A DNA stretch of 49,223 bases from Planctomycetales bacterium (GTDB taxonomy: Bacteria; Planctomycetota; Planctomycetia; Pirellulales; Thermoguttaceae). The position numbers and the translations under genes were made by a program. The DNA lies in contig SKOZ01000012.1 of the NCBI GenBank assembly GCA_007119795.1, forward strand, positions 1-49,223, read 5' to 3'. Each line of letters starts with the position of its first letter. The first letter of the stretch is position 1. The notes beneath the pieces are model-generated. The model saw only the letters and a program-made list of their open reading frames with translations. It was not told where the DNA came from and made no database searches. Below are positions 19,814 through 28,386 of this stretch, piece after piece.

Positions 19814-21253
19814 ATGGTCTTGCGAAGAAATCTCGGCTGTCTGATGGGAGCGGCCCTGGCCCTCGTGCTGGGGAGCGGCGTCCTGCCGGCGGAGGAAATC
19901 GGGATCGAGCAGCCCAACGTGGTGATCGTCTTCACCGACGACCAGGGCTATGCCGACGTGGGCGTCTTCGGCGCCGAAGGATTCGAGACGCCGAACCTGG
20001 ACCGCATGGCCGCCGAGGGCATCCGCTTCACCGACTTCTATGTGGCCCAGGCGGTCTGCACGGCCTCGCGGGCGGCCCTGCTGACCGGCTGCTATCCGAA
20101 CCGCATCGGCCTATTGGGAGCCCTGGGCCCCGCCTCGAACATCGGCATCAGCGAGGACGAGACCACGATGGCAGGGATGCTCCACGAGGCCGGCTACGCC
20201 ACGGCGGTCTACGGCAAGTGGCACCTCGGGCATCGCCCGACCTTCCTCCCCACGCGGCACGGCTTCGACGAATTCTACGGCATCCCCTATTCGAACGACA
20301 TGTGGCCGTTGCACCCCGAGCGGCCCGATGCCTTCCCCGACCTCCCCCTCTTCGAGAACGAAGAGATCGTCAACGCGGCCGTCACGCCGGCCGACCAGGA
20401 GCGCTTCACCACGGAATTCACCGAGCGGGCCGTCGACTTCATCCGCCGCCACGCCGAGGAGCCCTTCTTCGTCTACCTGGCCCACCCCATGCCCCACGTG
20501 CCCCTCTACGTCTCCGACCGCTTCCGCGGCGCCTCCGAGCAGGGGCTCTACGGCGACGTCATCATGGAGATCGACTGGTCGGTGGGCGAGATCCTCCGCA
20601 CGCTCGAGGAACTCGATTTGGCGGAGCGAACCCTGGTCGTCTTCACCTCCGACAACGGCCCCTGGCTGAGCTACGGCAACCACGCCGGCTCGGCCGGCCC
20701 GCTCCGCGAGGGGAAGGGAACGACCTGGGACGGCGGCCACCGCGTTCCCTTCCTCGCCTGGTGGCCGGGGGCGATCCCCGCGGGGGCCGTCTGCCGGGAA
20801 CCGGCGATGACCATCGATCTGCTGCCCACCGTGGCCGGCCTGGCGGGCACCGCCTTGCCGGGGCACCCGATCGACGGCAAGGACATCTGGCCGTTGCTCT
20901 CCGGGCAGCCGGATGCACGCTCGCCGCAGGAGGCCTACCATTTCTACTGGGGCCGCGAGCTGCAGGCCGTCCGCGCCGGTCCCTGGAAGCTCCATTTCCC
21001 CCACGGATATCGATACGTCGCCGAGGACGGCGGCGACGGCATCCCCGGCCGCTATGCCCAACGGCAGACGCCCCTGGCCCTCTTCGACCTGCACAACGAC
21101 ATCGGCCAGCAGATCAACCTTTCCGAGGCCTACCCCCACGTTGTCGAGCAGCTCGAAGCTCTCGCCGACCGTGCCCGGCAAGAGCTTGGCGACACGCGCA
21201 CCGGGGCCGAAGGGACCGGTCTGCGTCCCCCCGGGCGAATCGAGAACCCGTGA
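19814..21253 (+). CDS. Secreted sulfatase, S1 family (formylglycine type)
   Basis: The 479-residue protein has a signal peptide (1-27) and the alkaline-phosphatase-like sulfatase fold. NVVIVFTDDQGYADVG supplies the metal-binding Asp pair (42-43). CTASRAALLTG at 82-92 is the formylglycine motif C-x-(P/A)-x-R with Ala in place of Pro. GKWHLGHRPTFLPTRHGFDEFYG and VFTSDNGPW are the other family blocks. It would remove sulfate esters from polysaccharides or other substrates outside the cytoplasm, after maturation of Cys82 by a formylglycine-generating enzyme (not in the window). The start was chosen for the signal peptide and GGGAGGAAC upstream. Substrate class cannot be read from sequence. Confidence 0.93.
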   Translation: MVLRRNLGCLMGAALALVLGSGVLPAEEIGIEQPNVVIVFTDDQGYADVGVFGAEGFETPNLDRMAAEGIRFTDFYVAQAVCTASRAALLTGCYPNRIGLLGALGPASNIGISEDETTMAGMLHEAGYATAVYGKWHLGHRPTFLPTRHGFDEFYGIPYSNDMWPLHPERPDAFPDLPLFENEEIVNAAVTPADQERFTTEFTERAVDFIRRHAEEPFFVYLAHPMPHVPLYVSDRFRGASEQGLYGDVIMEIDWSVGEILRTLEELDLAERTLVVFTSDNGPWLSYGNHAGSAGPLREGKGTTWDGGHRVPFLAWWPGAIPAGAVCREPAMTIDLLPTVAGLAGTALPGHPIDGKDIWPLLSGQPDARSPQEAYHFYWGRELQAVRAGPWKLHFPHGYRYVAEDGGDGIPGRYAQRQTPLALFDLHNDIGQQINLSEAYPHVVEQLEALADRARQELGDTRTGAEGTGLRPPGRIENP

Positions 21254-21280
21254 ACCTGGCCGCAGTTAGGGCGGGGCGGA

Positions 21281-21760
21281 TCATTCCGCCAGCTTTTCCA
21301 GGCGATCCATGACGCACTGCAGCGCGGCCTGGCAGTGGCCGAGCGCCTCTTCGAGCTGCGCGCGCTCTTCGGTGAGGAGCTTGCGCGCCAGCTCGGGTTC
21401 GCCGCAATCGAGGGCGTAGTCGCCGAGCAGGACCGCTTCCGCCGTCTTCCCGCTGATGTCGCCGCGGCTGTATTCCAGATCGAGCCGCCGGCGGAGATAT
21501 TCCAGGCACTTCGCGAGCGGCTGCCTGGCGCGCATGGCGAGGGAGAGGAGGCGGCCCTCCACGCCGCGGAGGAAGTGCAGGTAGAGGAAGGGGTGGTGCG
21601 CAAAGACGCCTTCCACCTCTTCCTTCAACTGCTGGAAGGCGATTTCGGCCTCCGAGAAGGGCTCGTGGTAGTACTTGATGTAGGTCCAGTCGAGCTGGCG
21701 GAACTCCTGGGGCACTTCGACGAGGGGGCGGTAGGCGAAATCGGCGTAGCGATTCTTCAT
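21281..21760 (-). CDS. Helical protein of unknown function
   Basis: This 159-residue protein is rich in charged residues and mostly helical by inspection (KEEVEGVFAHHPFLYLHFLRGVEGRLLSLAMRARQPLAKCLEYLRRRL..., ending in a coiled segment EERAQLEEALGHCQAALQCVMDRLEKLAE). There is no signal peptide or membrane helix, so it is probably cytoplasmic. I do not recognise the family. The start at 21760 has AGAGG upstream; a longer reading to 21874 is possible but has no ribosome site. It converges with the sulfatase, 27 bases apart. Confidence 0.55.
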   Translation of the reverse strand: MKNRYADFAYRPLVEVPQEFRQLDWTYIKYYHEPFSEAEIAFQQLKEEVEGVFAHHPFLYLHFLRGVEGRLLSLAMRARQPLAKCLEYLRRRLDLEYSRGDISGKTAEAVLLGDYALDCGEPELARKLLTEERAQLEEALGHCQAALQCVMDRLEKLAE

Positions 21761-22203
21761 GGCGGATGGCCTCTGGCAGTTATCGGCCCACCTGGACCCG
21801 GAGACGCCCCCAAGCACGGCCTCCTCCGTCCCTGTGGACATCGCAGGAAGCCACCGAAGGATAGAACCAGGCAAGATTATCAGCCGCTTGGGTATTGCCG
21901 GGAACCTTGCGCGACGCTCTCTTCTCTGTTCCCTCTGTTTCCTCCTGTTCGAAATGGGTCACACGAGTCGAGTTGGTTGTTGTCTGAACGGACGCAACCA
22001 AGGAGTATCGAGGAGAGGGAAAGGATGAATCGGGGGATGCGCGCGCGGCGTCGATGCCTTCACTGCCTCCTCACCCATTTCCCTTGAATTCGTTCATCAT
22101 TCCCATTCTCTGTCTTTCCACCGCGCGTCTACCTGCCACCGAGATTCCTCACTCCGTTCCCTCCTGTTCAAAGACGTTCCCTCCTGTTCAAGAACGGCTC
22201 TGC
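21761..22203. other. Non-coding gap with pyrimidine-rich direct repeat
   Basis: No gene is seen between the helical protein and the TIM-barrel gene (both minus strand). The region has pyrimidine-rich stretches (21925-21955 and 22155-22194) built on TTCCCTCCTGTTC. Confidence 0.55.
22155..22194. repeat. Tandem 20-bp duplication
   Basis: CGTTCCCTCCTGTTCAAAGA (22155-22174) is followed directly by CGTTCCCTCCTGTTCAAGAA (22175-22194), differing only near the end. It lies ten bases beyond the stop of the TIM-barrel gene. A related string occurs near 21940. Confidence 0.75.
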
Positions 22204-23076
22204 TCACCGGTCGTCGAGCTCGGCGCGGAGGCGGTCGAGGCCGTCGAGGTTGGCGCGGAGGGTGACCTCGGCGTCGGTCTCCGAGTCGTGGTCGAGGATT
22301 CCCACGGGACCGTGCCAGCCGCTCTCGAGGAGGACGCGGAGCATGGCCTCTTCCTGGTCTCCGGCGCCGATGGGGAGGATCTTCTTTCCCAGGTCCTCGC
22401 CGTCGAGGACCATGCCGTTGAGGTTGATGGCCACAAGGTGCGGCTGCATGGTGCGCAAATGGTCGGCGAAGCGTTCGATGTGGTGGTGGCCGTGGTGGAA
22501 GTTGTAGACGATCCCCACGTTCTCCCGCCCCAGCGCCTCGATGATGGCCACCTGGTTTTCCGGCTCGCCGAACCAGCCGCCGTGGTTGTAGAGCGCCACC
22601 TCGCAGCCGATGGCCGCAGCGCGGTCGGCGATGGGGGCGACGATCGCGGCGGCGGCCCGCACCTTCTCGGCCTGCCCGCCATCGGGGGCGGGGTCGCCCA
22701 TGCTCACCCAGAGCTGCGTCTGCAGCTCGTGGCGGCGGAGGACGTCGAGGATCGCCTCGGCGTGCTCGTTCAGGCCGGCCGGGAACCACCAGGCGGTGAT
22801 CTCGATATCGTGCTCGCGCATGGCCCGGACCTCGTCGTCGAACGTGGGGATGTGCTCGGCCCGCCAGTCGTAGGCCAGGCGGCGCAGGCCCAGGCGATCG
22901 AGCATCTCCGCCCGCTCCTGGGGCCCGCGGCCCGCGGCGTCGAAGGGGACGATGCACCAGGCGACGAGGTTCTCGCGGGCGAGGAGGTCGGCGGCGGCCG
23001 CCTGGGGCGGGGCGGGCTTCGCGGCCCAGAGGGCGAGGACTACCAACAGCAGGGGAAGAGCGCGTTTCGCGTGCAT
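22204..23076 (-). CDS. Secreted sugar phosphate isomerase/epimerase-like TIM-barrel protein
   Basis: The 290-residue protein carries a signal peptide (1-29, ending PPQAAAADL) and the xylose-isomerase-like TIM-barrel fold. Recognisable blocks are LGLRRLAYDW, ITAWWFPAGL, AAAIGCEVALYNHGGW, NVGIVYNFHHGHHHIERF and HLVAINLNGM. The last ones supply His/Asp/Glu residues that bind the metal in this superfamily. Exported members are common in planctomycetes and are thought to act on sugars; the reaction is not known. It is alone on the minus strand; 272 bases separate it from the divergent amidase/muramidase gene. Confidence 0.82.
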   Translation of the reverse strand: MHAKRALPLLLVVLALWAAKPAPPQAAAADLLARENLVAWCIVPFDAAGRGPQERAEMLDRLGLRRLAYDWRAEHIPTFDDEVRAMREHDIEITAWWFPAGLNEHAEAILDVLRRHELQTQLWVSMGDPAPDGGQAEKVRAAAAIVAPIADRAAAIGCEVALYNHGGWFGEPENQVAIIEALGRENVGIVYNFHHGHHHIERFADHLRTMQPHLVAINLNGMVLDGEDLGKKILPIGAGDQEEAMLRVLLESGWHGPVGILDHDSETDAEVTLRANLDGLDRLRAELDDR

Positions 23077-23267
23077 TGCTACACCTCATGGATGGCCGGG
23101 GACACTACACTTCCAGGCCCATGATGAACGGCCCGCCCGCAGCCGTCAATCACCGGCTCGCCGCCGAGTTGCCCGGATGGGGGCACCGGGATTCCCTTGC
23201 CTGCGGCGGCCGGGGATGGGATCATGCCCGAAGCATCGCCGCACGCCGCCGGGAGGCGGCCAAGAGA

Positions 23268-23290
23268 GTACGCGGCACAGGCCCTGTGCC
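23268..23290 (+). repeat. Solo arm of the GTACGCGGCACAGG palindromic element
   Basis: GTACGCGGCACAGGC at 23268-23282 is identical to 13927-13941, and the sequence continues as GGCACAG / GCC loop / CTGTGCC, the same inner hairpin. No second arm is found nearby. It lies 58 bases upstream of the amidase/muramidase start. Confidence 0.65.
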
Positions 23291-23348
23291 GTGCGCGCTC
23301 GGGAGATCCGTCCACCGTTTTACCACCGTGCCCAAGAGGGAGCCTGCC

Positions 23349-25691
23349 ATGAATCGGCGCCTGCCTGAGGTATCGTTGAGCCGTTCCACCCGCGCAGGCC
23401 ACGGCATGGTGCTGCTTGCTTTGCTCTTGGTGGCCGTACAGGAGACGGTCGCAGCGGAAGGCGGCCTTCCCGCGGCGCCGCCGGAAACCGCAGGGATGGA
23501 CGGCGCGGTCCTCGAGGAGATCGACGCGGTGGTCGCCGAAGGGATCGACGAGGGCCAGATGCCCGGCTGCGTGGTCCTCGTGGGCCGCCAGGGAAAGATC
23601 GTCTTCTCCGCCGCCTACGGCCACCGGCAGCTCGAGCCGGAGCCGCTGCCGATGGAGCTCGATACCGTCTTCGACCTGGCCTCGCTCACCAAGCCGATTG
23701 CGACGGCTACGAGCGTGATGATCCTCATCGAACAGGGGAAGCTCGGGCTCGACGACCGCGTGGCCGAGCATCTTCCCGAGTTCGACCGTGCCGACAAGCG
23801 GGAAATCACGGTCTACCACCTCCTCACGCACCAGAGTGGGCTGCCCCCGGCCAACCCGCTGAGCCAATTCGACGAGGGTCCGCAGCGGGCCTGGGAGCGG
23901 CTCTGCGAGCTGCCGCTCCGCCACGAGCCGGGTGCGCGGTTCGTCTACTCCGACGTGGGCTATCTGGTGCTGGGCGAACTGGTCCACCGCATGGGCGGCG
24001 CGCCGCTGGACGCCTTTGCCCGCGAGCACCTCTTCGCTCCGCTGGGCATGGCGGAGACCGGCTTTCTGCCGGACGAGGCGCTCCGCCGCCGCGCCGCCCC
24101 CACCGAGCGCCGCGAAGATCGCTGGATGGTGGGCGAGGTCCACGACCCCCGGGCTTACCTGCTCGAGGGTGTCGCCGGGCATGCCGGGCTCTTCGCCACC
24201 GCCGCCGATCTGGCCGTCTATGCCCAGATGCTCCTCGGCGGGGGCGAATACGGCGGCCGCCGCATCCTCCGCCCCGAGACGGTGGCCCTGATGACCGAGG
24301 GCTACCCGGCGGCCGGCGGCAAGCGGGGGTTGGGCTGGGACGTCCGCAGCGGATACTCGACCAACCGCGGCCGGGGCTTTTCGCCGCGGGCCTTCGGCCA
24401 TGGCGGCTTCACCGGCACCTCGCTCTGGATCGATCCCGAGCGGGAGCTGTTCGTCCTCTTCCTGAGCAACCGCCTCCATCCCCACGGCAAAGGGAGCGTG
24501 AACCCGCTGGCGGCCCGCATCGGCAGCCTGGCTGCGCGGGCCGTGGCCGAGCGGCCGGGCGAGGTGCTCGCGGGCATCGACGTGCTGGCGGCCGACGGCT
24601 ACCGCCCCCTGGCCGGCCGCCGCGTGGGGCTGATCACGAATCACACCGGCGTCGACCGCGAGGGGACGAGTACCGCCCGCCGGCTCCACGAGGCGCCGGA
24701 GGTAAACCTGGTGGCGCTCTTCAGCCCTGAGCACGGCATCGAGGGGCAGCTCGACGTGAGCCGCATCGACGATACCCGCGATCCCCAGACCGGGCTGGTC
24801 GTCTACAGCCTCTACGGCGCCACCCGGCGGCCGACCGAGGAGATGCTCAGCCAGGTCGATTGCCTGGTCTTCGACATCCAGGACATCGGCGCCCGCTTCT
24901 ACACGTACATCTCCACGATGGGGATGGCCATGGAAACCGCCGCCGAGCACGGCGTGGCCTTCGTGGTGCTCGACCGGCCGAACCCGATCGGCGGCGTCGA
25001 GGTCGCCGGGCCGATCCTCGATGCCGGCCGGGAGTCGTTCGTGGGCTTCCATACGCTGCCGGTCCGCCACGGCATGACCGTGGGCGAACTGGCCTTGCTC
25101 TTCCGCGCCGAGCGGGGCTGGGACCTCGACCTTTCGGTAGTGCGTACCGAGGGTTGGCGGCGGAGCATGCTCTTCGACGAAACGGGGCTCGCCTGGATCA
25201 ATCCCTCGCCCAACATGCGGAGCCTCGCCGCGGCACTGCTCTACCCGGGCATCGGGCTGTTGGAGTTCACGAACATCTCCGTGGGCCGGGGAACGGCCAC
25301 TCCCTTCGAGCACTTCGGCGCCCCCTGGCTGGACGGCGTTGCTTTGGCCGAGGCCCTCCAGGAGCGGCAGCTCCCGGGAATCGCCTTCTGCGGAGTCGAG
25401 TTTACGCCGGATGCGAGCGTATTCGCAGGCGAGCCCTGCCAGGGCGTGGCGATGACCATCACGGATCGCGAGGCCTTCGACCCCGTGCGGACCGGCCTGA
25501 TCATCGCCCTGCAACTGCGGGCCGACTACCCCGAGAGCTGGAACCCCGAACGTTACGACCGGCTGCTGACCAACCGCCAGGTCTACGAGGCGGTCCTGGC
25601 CGGCAAGAGCATCGAGGAGATCGAGGCCCTCTACCGGCCGGACCTGGCCCGCTTCCTGCAGCGGCGGGCGGCCTTCTTGCTCTATCGCTAG
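23349..25691 (+). CDS. Secreted serine beta-lactamase-fold hydrolase fused to NamZ (DUF1343) exo-muramidase
   Basis: The 780-residue protein has a signal peptide (about 1-36). The first domain (about 45-400) is a class C beta-lactamase/PBP-like serine hydrolase with SLTK at 112-115, YSD at 200-202 (often YSN) and HGGFTG at 351-356. The second (about 405-780) is DUF1343, starting RRVGLITNHTG and carrying FSPEHGIEG (Glu461) and ARFYTYISTMGMAM. DUF1343 is the NamZ family (GH171), an exo-beta-N-acetylmuramidase shown in Bacillus and Tannerella. In Bacillus the namZ neighbour amiE, a MurNAc-L-Ala amidase, is as I recall also a beta-lactamase-fold protein. The fusion therefore suggests stepwise trimming of muropeptides outside the cytoplasm; that combined role is inference. 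The start has AGAGGGAG upstream. Confidence 0.9.
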   Translation: MNRRLPEVSLSRSTRAGHGMVLLALLLVAVQETVAAEGGLPAAPPETAGMDGAVLEEIDAVVAEGIDEGQMPGCVVLVGRQGKIVFSAAYGHRQLEPEPLPMELDTVFDLASLTKPIATATSVMILIEQGKLGLDDRVAEHLPEFDRADKREITVYHLLTHQSGLPPANPLSQFDEGPQRAWERLCELPLRHEPGARFVYSDVGYLVLGELVHRMGGAPLDAFAREHLFAPLGMAETGFLPDEALRRRAAPTERREDRWMVGEVHDPRAYLLEGVAGHAGLFATAADLAVYAQMLLGGGEYGGRRILRPETVALMTEGYPAAGGKRGLGWDVRSGYSTNRGRGFSPRAFGHGGFTGTSLWIDPERELFVLFLSNRLHPHGKGSVNPLAARIGSLAARAVAERPGEVLAGIDVLAADGYRPLAGRRVGLITNHTGVDREGTSTARRLHEAPEVNLVALFSPEHGIEGQLDVSRIDDTRDPQTGLVVYSLYGATRRPTEEMLSQVDCLVFDIQDIGARFYTYISTMGMAMETAAEHGVAFVVLDRPNPIGGVEVAGPILDAGRESFVGFHTLPVRHGMTVGELALLFRAERGWDLDLSVVRTEGWRRSMLFDETGLAWINPSPNMRSLAAALLYPGIGLLEFTNISVGRGTATPFEHFGAPWLDGVALAEALQERQLPGIAFCGVEFTPDASVFAGEPCQGVAMTITDREAFDPVRTGLIIALQLRADYPESWNPERYDRLLTNRQVYEAVLAGKSIEEIEALYRPDLARFLQRRAAFLLYR

Positions 25692-25723
25692 CGGGCACCG
25701 GGATGTCGTCGGCGGCCGCCTGA

Positions 25724-25744
25724 CCGTTCACGGGGGACTGTTCG
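25724..25744 (-). repeat. Solo arm of the GTAACCGTTCACGGGGGACTG repeat
   Basis: ACCGTTCACGGGGGACTGTTC matches the arm of the elements at 36541 and 40762. It overlaps the 3' end of the minus-strand sulfatase, and its complement provides the last codons and the TGA stop of that gene. Confidence 0.6.
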
Positions 25745-27158
25745 CCTTCTGCCAGGGAACGGCGCCCCCCCGCTGGATGTGGGCCCGCAGGGCGGCGGCC
25801 AGGGCATTGAAGACCTGCGGCCGCTCGCGGGAAAGGTCCGTTGTTTCCAGGGGATCGTCGCCGAGGTGGTAGAGCTCGAAGGGCCCCATGGGCGAGTTCT
25901 GAAGGAGCTTCCAGTCGCCGCGGCGAATGGCCCAGATGGTCTTGCCCATGTAGCGGTTGCCCCCTTCGCGCCGCGTCCAGAAGAGGTCGCGCTCGAAGTG
26001 CTGCTCCTCGCCGAGGAACGTGGGGAGGATGCTCACGCCGTCGATGGGGTGGTCGAACTCGGCCCCGGCCGCCTCGGCGAAAGTGGGGAAGAGATCCATG
26101 GTCATGGCGACGAGGTCGCTGCGGCTGCCGGCGGGGATCCGCCCCGGCCAGACGGCGGCGAAGGGGACGCGGATGCCCCCTTCGTAGACCTCCTGCTTGG
26201 CGCCCCGCAGGGGGCCGTTGTCGGCCCCCACGTTCGCCTGACCGCCGTTGTCGGAGGTGAAGACGATCAGCGTGCGGTCGGCGATGCCCGCCTCGCGAAT
26301 GGCCGCGTGGACGCGGCCGATGCCCGCGTCCATGTGCTCGATGAGGGCCACCAGGCGGGCCCGCTGCTCGCTGATGTCCGGCTCGCGCGCCCGGACCTTC
26401 TCGAACCATTCGTCGGGAGGCTGGATGGGCGTGTGGGGGGCGTTGTAGGAGAGGAAGAGGAAGAAGGGCTCTCCGCCGCCGGCCCGCTGGTGGATGTAGT
26501 CGACGGCCCAGTCGGTGAAGAGGTCGGTGGCGTGGCCTTCGGGCTCGATCACCTCCTCGCCCCGCCGCATGTAGTTGATGCCGTGCCGGAGGTGGTCGTA
26601 GTAGTCGTCCATCATGTCGCCGAGGAAGCCGTGGAAGTGGTCGAAGCCGCGGCGGGTGGGCCAGTTCTCCTCCTCGAGCCCCAGGTGCCACTTCCCCACC
26701 AGCGCCGTATGGTAGCCGGCCGAGGCGAGGACCTCCGGCAGGAGTATCGCCTCCTGCGCGAGGTAGCCCCAGTTGTTCGCCGCGTGCGTGCGGATCACGC
26801 CGGGAACACCCACCAGCTCCGGGTACTTGCCCGAGAGGACCGACGCCCGCGTGGGCGAGCAGACCGGGCAATTGGCGTAGAAGCGGTCCATCCGCATCCC
26901 CTCCTCGACCAGGCGGTCGATGGCCGGGCTCGTGAGGTCTTCGGCCCCGTAGCTGGCGAGGTCGCCGTATCCGAGGTCGTCGACGAGGATGAAGACGATG
27001 TTGGGGGGACCGTCGCCGCTCGACTCTTCAGCGCCTCGTGCCGTGTCTGCGGAAAGCAGGAGCATCGAAATGGATAGCACGAGGGCGACGATCTGCATTG
27101 GCAGCATGGGGCGCGAACGAGGGGCATGCCTCGCCGTGCTGGCCGGTATCCATCGCAT
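25728..27158 (-). CDS. Secreted sulfatase, S1 family (formylglycine type)
   Basis: The 476-residue protein starts with a long signal region (about 1-43, ...LVLSISMLLLSADTARGAEE). NIVFILVDDLGYGDL gives the Asp pair at 60-61, CSPTRASVLSG at 100-110 the formylglycine motif, GKWHLG and FTSDNGGQANVGADNGPLRGAKQEVYEGGIRVPF the later blocks. It is of arylsulfatase A type. The start is fixed by a strong GGAGGTGC upstream; the frame stays open to 27551 but the extension is Arg/Ala-rich. The C-terminus (NSPP then stop) is encoded by a repeat arm, so the original end may have been different. The two active sulfatases in the window differ enough to have separate substrates. Confidence 0.93.
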   Translation of the reverse strand: MRWIPASTARHAPRSRPMLPMQIVALVLSISMLLLSADTARGAEESSGDGPPNIVFILVDDLGYGDLASYGAEDLTSPAIDRLVEEGMRMDRFYANCPVCSPTRASVLSGKYPELVGVPGVIRTHAANNWGYLAQEAILLPEVLASAGYHTALVGKWHLGLEEENWPTRRGFDHFHGFLGDMMDDYYDHLRHGINYMRRGEEVIEPEGHATDLFTDWAVDYIHQRAGGGEPFFLFLSYNAPHTPIQPPDEWFEKVRAREPDISEQRARLVALIEHMDAGIGRVHAAIREAGIADRTLIVFTSDNGGQANVGADNGPLRGAKQEVYEGGIRVPFAAVWPGRIPAGSRSDLVAMTMDLFPTFAEAAGAEFDHPIDGVSILPTFLGEEQHFERDLFWTRREGGNRYMGKTIWAIRRGDWKLLQNSPMGPFELYHLGDDPLETTDLSRERPQVFNALAAALRAHIQRGGAVPWQKANSPP

Positions 27159-27701
27159 AGGAGCACCTCCGTCAGGATGGGCGTTTTGTGGTCGTACGAC
27201 TCGGACGGGTCGGCTGTGGGCTCCAGTATCGGCCGCCCGCGATCCCCCGTCAACGCGCCGGCGCCTCTCACCGCTGTCGATCTCGTTTCGGCCTGCTGCG
27301 CGGGCGCTATCGAATCGACGACCGAGCGCGCTCGAATCGATAGCGCCGGTCGCAGCCGCAGCAGTATTGCATTCGATCTCAGCGTCGGACCGCGCGGTTC
27401 GCACGTCGGGCACAGCGGCGCCGCCAGCAGGCGGTGAAACGCGCGTAGTGGCCGGCGGCGAGACTTGGGCGGGCCCGGGGGGATCCGGCGGCGGCAACTT
27501 CGCCACCGGCTTCGGGCGCCGCGCGGAAGCCTGGTCGCACTCCGCCGCCAACGCCCGCCGGGCGCCCCTTCGACGCTACTTCTCCGCAAGGTGAAACGAT
27601 GATCTCTCCGCAGCCACCTCCCCCCCGATGCCCGCTCCCGGAACAACCGCGCCGAGAGAGATCGACGGCGCCGCGTGGCGCGCCCCTGCGCAGCACCGCC
27701 G
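27159..27701. other. Intergenic region upstream of sulfatase with long inverted repeat
   Basis: No gene is recognised in these 543 bases, although one minus-strand frame is open through most of them. It contains a perfect 11-bp inverted repeat at 27303-27347. It is both the 3' flank of the minus-strand cheY and the upstream region of the sulfatase. Confidence 0.5.
27303..27347. repeat. 11-bp perfect inverted repeat with 23-base loop
   Basis: GGCGCTATCGA (27303-27313) and TCGATAGCGCC (27337-27347). The loop also holds TCG/CGA repeats. It lies 145 bases upstream of the sulfatase start and 355 bases beyond cheY; it could be an operator or a stem structure. Confidence 0.6.
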
Positions 27702-28067
27702 CTATCCGCAGCCGTGCTTCTCGAGCTTTTCGCGAAGGGTGTCGGCAGTGAAGGGCTTGACCAGGTAGTCGGAGACGCCGGCCTGAATGGCCTGCACGAC
27801 GCGCCCCTTCTCGGCCTCGGTGGTGATCATGATGATCGGCACGTCGGCGTCCTGAGCGCGGATCTCCTGAACCACTTCCAGGCCGGTCTTTCCCGGCATG
27901 TTCCAGTCGGTGAGGACGAGATCGAATTCGCCCGGTTTGAAGAGGGCAAGGGCCTCGGTGCCGTCGGCGGCTTCGGTGGTGGAGGAGACGCCCACCGCCT
28001 GGAGGGAGCGGAGGATGATCTTCCGCATCGTGCTGGAATCGTCGGCGACGAGGACGTTGGCGCTCAT
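27702..28067 (-). CDS. cheY: Response regulator CheY (single receiver domain)
   Basis: The 121-residue protein is one receiver domain: acidic pair DD at 9-10, phospho-acceptor Asp54 (LTDWNMPG), Thr83 and Lys104 (VKPF). The wording ADDSSTMRKII and LTDWNMPGKTGLEVV resembles the CheY type of proteobacteria. It would be phosphorylated by CheA and carry the signal to a motor or other output. It is divergent from cheW by 319 bases, so it is regulated separately from the main che unit. AGGGGAGAG precedes the start. A second, different CheY is encoded at 34551. Confidence 0.93.
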   Translation of the reverse strand: MSANVLVADDSSTMRKIILRSLQAVGVSSTTEAADGTEALALFKPGEFDLVLTDWNMPGKTGLEVVQEIRAQDADVPIIMITTEAEKGRVVQAIQAGVSDYLVKPFTADTLREKLEKHGCG

Positions 28068-28386
28068 GGTCTCTCCCCTGGTAGGGTTGCGGTTGTCCGG
28101 GTGCGAGGGGGCAGTCTGCCGGGAGGTGGTCCCCCCGTGGGAATCGGGCCTCCGCTCAGAGAAAAGTAGGTTCCGGTTTCCGGGGAGTCAAACCGCGTGC
28201 CGGCGCGAATTGTGTTCTATAGTTGCTGCGTACCGGGTTCCGGACTGCGAGCTAGATTTCGGTGTCCGGCCGAAGCGCCAGCAGCCACTGGAGAGCCCCG
28301 CCGACCGGCCTGCGGCTGTCGCGGCCGTCGGAGCGGGATAGCCGCAGGGGGCCGATCCCATTTCCCAGAATACGAGGAGTGCAGCC
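28068..28386. other. Divergent cheY/cheW intergenic region
   Basis: No gene is seen. TATAGT at 28218-28223 could be a -10 box for cheW but no -35 lies at the right spacing. The cheY promoter is not recognisable. Confidence 0.45.

Noticed and set aside
27159..27551. 131-codon N-terminal extension of the second sulfatase
   Set aside because: A GGAGGT ribosome site and signal peptide mark 27158 as the start; the extension is Arg/Ala-rich and contains an inverted repeat.
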